Assembly: GCA_041685115.1 (NCBI GenBank)
Contig: JAWLGK010000002.1
Coordinates: forward strand, 186,001 to 250,000
Source: JALOAT01 sp041685115
GTDB taxonomy: Bacteria; Pseudomonadota; Gammaproteobacteria; Thiohalomonadales; Thiohalomonadaceae
Direction: 5' to 3'
DNA length: 64,000 bases
How positions within the stretch are numbered: position 1 is the first letter of the stretch; each line of letters starts with the position of its first letter. Both the position numbers and the translations under genes were made by a program. A model generated the notes under the pieces. It ran no database searches, was not told where the DNA came from, and saw only the letters and a program-made list of their open reading frames with translations. Positions 61,734-64,000 of the stretch are shown here, one piece after another.

Positions 61734-62600
61734 GTGCTTGCTGAGTGGTTCCGCAAGATCCCGGTAGAACACTGGGCGCATGGCGTCTCGGTGCTCCTGA
61801 TGCTGGCCGTGGCCTGGAGCCTCGCCGAACTCACCTGGACGCTGCTGCCGGGCGCCGCCCCGGTAGTGGGCGACAGTGCGCCGACCCTGGTGCCGCGCCA
61901 GCCACGCGCGGCGGCGCCGCGGCTGGCGCCGGTCGCCGATCTCTCCTTGTTCGGCAGGCCTGACACCGTGGTGGCTGCCAGGGGGGCGGATGCCCCCGAG
62001 ACCCGGCTCAACCTGACCCTGCGTGGCGTGCTTGCCACGGGATCGCCGTTCGCCCGCGCCATCGTGGCTGCGGCCGGTGGCAACGAATTGAGCTACCGGG
62101 TGGGCGACCACCTGCCGGGCGGGGCCACCCTCGATCAGGTGCTGGCTGATCGGGTGATTCTGCAACGGGCCGGGCGCCTTGAGGCGCTGTTTCTGCCGAA
62201 GGACGCCGAGTCGGGCGGCGGCAGTCTGTCCTCCTTCGAGCGTTCGAGTGGCGATATGTCTTCGGCCGGGCCGCCCGCCGACCTGGACGCGCAGGTCCGC
62301 GAGGTGCGCCAGCGCATCCTCGACGATCCCACCCAGGCCTTCTCCTTCGCCCGCGTGCAGCCGGTCATGGAAGGGGGTAAGCTTAAGGGCTACAAGTTAT
62401 CGCCCAACAAGGAAAAACAGCTGTTCCGCCAGGTCGGACTCCGGCCAGGGGACGTGGTCACCAGCGTGAATGGAATCCCCCTCGATGACCCGGCGACGGT
62501 CGGGCAGGTGCTGAATCAGCTGACGAACTCGAGCGAACTGACCCTTACCTTGGACCGCGGCGGTCGTCAGGAGACGGTTACCGTTTCTCTCGGCCAGTAA
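61734..62600 (+). CDS. gspC: Type II secretion system protein GspC
   Basis: 288-aa inner-membrane clamp connecting the secretion platform to the secretin. One transmembrane helix (about residues 14-34), the homology-region domain (LTLRGVLATGSPFARAIVA, YRVGDHLPGGATLDQVLADRVIL), and a C-terminal PDZ-like domain (GLRPGDVVTSVNGIPLDDP). The start is GTG at 61734 with AGGGAG 8 nt upstream; there is no ATG in the right place, and the longer frame from 61110 runs antisense to pilB. gspD follows 21 nt downstream. Confidence 0.92.
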   Translation: MLAEWFRKIPVEHWAHGVSVLLMLAVAWSLAELTWTLLPGAAPVVGDSAPTLVPRQPRAAAPRLAPVADLSLFGRPDTVVAARGADAPETRLNLTLRGVLATGSPFARAIVAAAGGNELSYRVGDHLPGGATLDQVLADRVILQRAGRLEALFLPKDAESGGGSLSSFERSSGDMSSAGPPADLDAQVREVRQRILDDPTQAFSFARVQPVMEGGKLKGYKLSPNKEKQLFRQVGLRPGDVVTSVNGIPLDDPATVGQVLNQLTNSSELTLTLDRGGRQETVTVSLGQ

Positions 62601-62621
62601 ACAAGAACAACAAGGAACAGG

Positions 62622-64000
62622 ATGTTTCAGCATCTTCCGCTCAACAGGCACCACCGCCCTGCGCCCTGGCGGCTCGGCATCGCCTTCTGCGCCGCCAGTG
62701 TGCTGTGCACCCCCGCGGTCGCCCAGAAAGCGCCCGACGAGCTTCCGCCGCCGCCCCGTCCAGGCAATGCGGCGCCGTCGCCCGCGCCGGGCGCGGGACA
62801 GGCGCCCGCCACCCCCTCCAAGCGCCTCCAGGCCGACGAGCGTATCACCCTCAACCTGAAGGAGGCCGACCTGGCCGCGGTAATCAGTACGGTCTCGGAA
62901 CTGACCGGCCGTAACTTCATCGTCGATCCGCGGGTGAAGGGGCGGGTCACGGTGGTATCCGCGCGCCCGCTCAGCGCCGACGAGGTGTATCAGGTGTTCC
63001 TGTCGGTGCTCAACGTGCACGGTTTCGCCGTGGTGCCCGGCAAGGCCGCTTCGAAGATCGTCCCCATCGTCAATGCCAAGCAGGATGCCATCCCGACGGC
63101 CACGTCCCGGAGCCCTGGCAAAGGCGACGAGTACGTGACGCGGGTCATCCAGGTGGACAACGTGGCGGTGCCGCAGCTGGTGCCCATCCTGCGCCCGCTG
63201 CTCTCCCAGCAGGCGCACCTGGCGGCCTATCCGCCGAGCAACGTGCTCATCGCCTCCGGTGAGGCCGCGGTCGTGGAGCGCATCGTCAGGCTCATCGAGA
63301 GCATCGACATCACCGGCGATGCGGACATGGAGATCATCCCGCTGGCCCACGCCTCGGCGCCCGAGGTGGTGCGCATCCTCCAGTCGCTGCAACAGGCCGC
63401 CGAGAAGGACCAGCCGCCGGTGGGTCAGCCCACCATCGTCGCCGACGAACGCACCAACAGCATCCTCATCAGCGGCGGCCCCACCCAGCGCCTGCGCCTG
63501 CGCGGCATCATTGCGCAGCTGGATACGCCGCTCGAAACGGGGGGCAACACCGAGGTCATCTACCTGCGCTACGCCAAGGCCGAAGAGCTGGCGAACGTGC
63601 TGACCGGGGTCAGCGGTGCGCTGGTGACGAAGGACGGCAAGCCGGCGGCGGGCACACCGGCCGTCGGCGCCAACGCCACCTTCATCCAGGCCGACGAGGC
63701 CACCAATGCGCTGGTCATCAGCGCCGCGCCAGACGTGATGCGCTCGCTCAAGGCGGTGATCCGCCGGCTCGACGTGCGCCGCGCCCAAGTGCTGGTGGAA
63801 GGCGTCATCGCGGAGATTTCGTCCACCCAGTCCAAGGAAATGGGCGTGCAATGGGCCTACTTCAATCCGGAAGCCAGCGCCCCGGTGGGTTTCATCAATT
63901 TCGGCGCCGGCGCCGGCGTGAGCATCAGCAGCATCGCCGCGAGCATCGCCAGCGGCAACTTGCCGGCCGTGCCGGACGGCGCCCTGCTGGGCGCGGGCAA
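62622..64000 (+). CDS. gspD: Type II secretion system secretin GspD (3' partial)
   Basis: Outer-membrane secretin, cut by the window end after about 459 codons. Signal peptide residues 1-34 (VAQ junction), a Pro-rich linker, then N0 (ITLNLKEADLAAVISTVSELTGRNFIVDPRV), N1 (VDNVAVPQLVPILRPLL), N2 and N3 (VIYLRYAKAEELANVLTG) domains and the start of the secretin domain (VRRAQVLVEGVIAEISSTQS). ATG at 62622 with AAGGAACAG upstream. The frame stays open to base 64000. Confidence 0.95.
   Translation, partial: MFQHLPLNRHHRPAPWRLGIAFCAASVLCTPAVAQKAPDELPPPPRPGNAAPSPAPGAGQAPATPSKRLQADERITLNLKEADLAAVISTVSELTGRNFIVDPRVKGRVTVVSARPLSADEVYQVFLSVLNVHGFAVVPGKAASKIVPIVNAKQDAIPTATSRSPGKGDEYVTRVIQVDNVAVPQLVPILRPLLSQQAHLAAYPPSNVLIASGEAAVVERIVRLIESIDITGDADMEIIPLAHASAPEVVRILQSLQQAAEKDQPPVGQPTIVADERTNSILISGGPTQRLRLRGIIAQLDTPLETGGNTEVIYLRYAKAEELANVLTGVSGALVTKDGKPAAGTPAVGANATFIQADEATNALVISAAPDVMRSLKAVIRRLDVRRAQVLVEGVIAEISSTQSKEMGVQWAYFNPEASAPVGFINFGAGAGVSISSIAASIASGNLPAVPDGALLGAG

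Overview
The window reads as a contiguous stretch of chromosome from a high-GC, Gram-negative gammaproteobacterium. The evidence is gene content and order: mla phospholipid-transport operon, ibaG-murA, petABC-sspAB, rsmI/lpoA/yraN/diaA, rnpB, the complete dcw cell-wall/division cluster through lpxC, secA-argJ, yacG-zapD-coaE-pilDCB and gspCD. A meso-DAP type MurE, an LPS pathway (lpxC), a bc1 complex, type IV pilus and type II secretion genes fit a free-living respiring proteobacterium. Several arrangements (short-form HisG, an M23 peptidase rather than secM before secA, pilBCD-coaE-zapD-yacG) resemble Pseudomonas and purple/sulfur gammaproteobacteria more than enterics. The species cannot be named from the sequence alone.

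Layout. 1-6.7 kb: mlaFEDCB (mlaF cut by the window edge), an intergenic REP-like pair, ibaG, murA, hisG (short form) and hisD. 6.7-13.5 kb: a lipid-kinase pair on the minus strand, a PRC-barrel/EF-hand exported protein, a molybdate locus (ModE-like regulator without its sensor domain, two ModE-type operators, modA, modB, no modC), a small exported protein, a DegS/AlgW-type protease and a Nif3 protein. 13.6-17.3 kb: petABC and sspAB. 17.4-23.9 kb: a two-partner secretion locus, tpsB then the giant exoprotein tpsA with five exact-length 249-bp repeats, on the minus strand. 24.2-28.5 kb: a GlcD-like FAD oxidase, a DiaA/GmhA-type SIS protein, yraN and lpoA on the minus strand. 28.5-30 kb: rsmI and rnpB. 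30.1-48.6 kb: mraZ to lpxC, 16 genes all on the plus strand, mostly with 1-8 nt overlaps, preceded by a sigma70-type promoter and an array of four MraZ boxes. 48.6-55.8 kb: dciA-like gene, M23 peptidase, secA, argJ, a Nudix-ThiE fusion and a lipoprotein. 56-64 kb: yacG, zapD, coaE, pilD, pilC, pilB on the minus strand, divergent from gspC and gspD (gspD cut by the window edge).

How the parts work together: the window is dominated by envelope biogenesis. MurA starts peptidoglycan synthesis, MurB-F, MraY and MurG make lipid II, FtsW/FtsI polymerise it, LpoA activates a synthase, FtsA/Z/L/Q and ZapD organise the septum, LpxC and Mla build and maintain the outer membrane, and SecA, PilD, Gsp and Tps genes export proteins through it.

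Most unusual signals: (1) a dispersed family of four long imperfect inverted repeats with purine-rich 8-10 nt units, each placed at or within about 20 nt of the stop codon of a plus-strand gene and always purine-rich arm first; one arm has become the C-terminal coding end of rsmI. (2) A molybdate locus with two well-formed ModE operators, a truncated regulator and no ATPase gene. (3) The 5 x 249 bp array in tpsA. (4) A PVWY instead of PEWY Qo motif in cytochrome b. None of these is a clear new defence or mobile system. The inverted-repeat family is the best candidate for something not explained by standard annotation.
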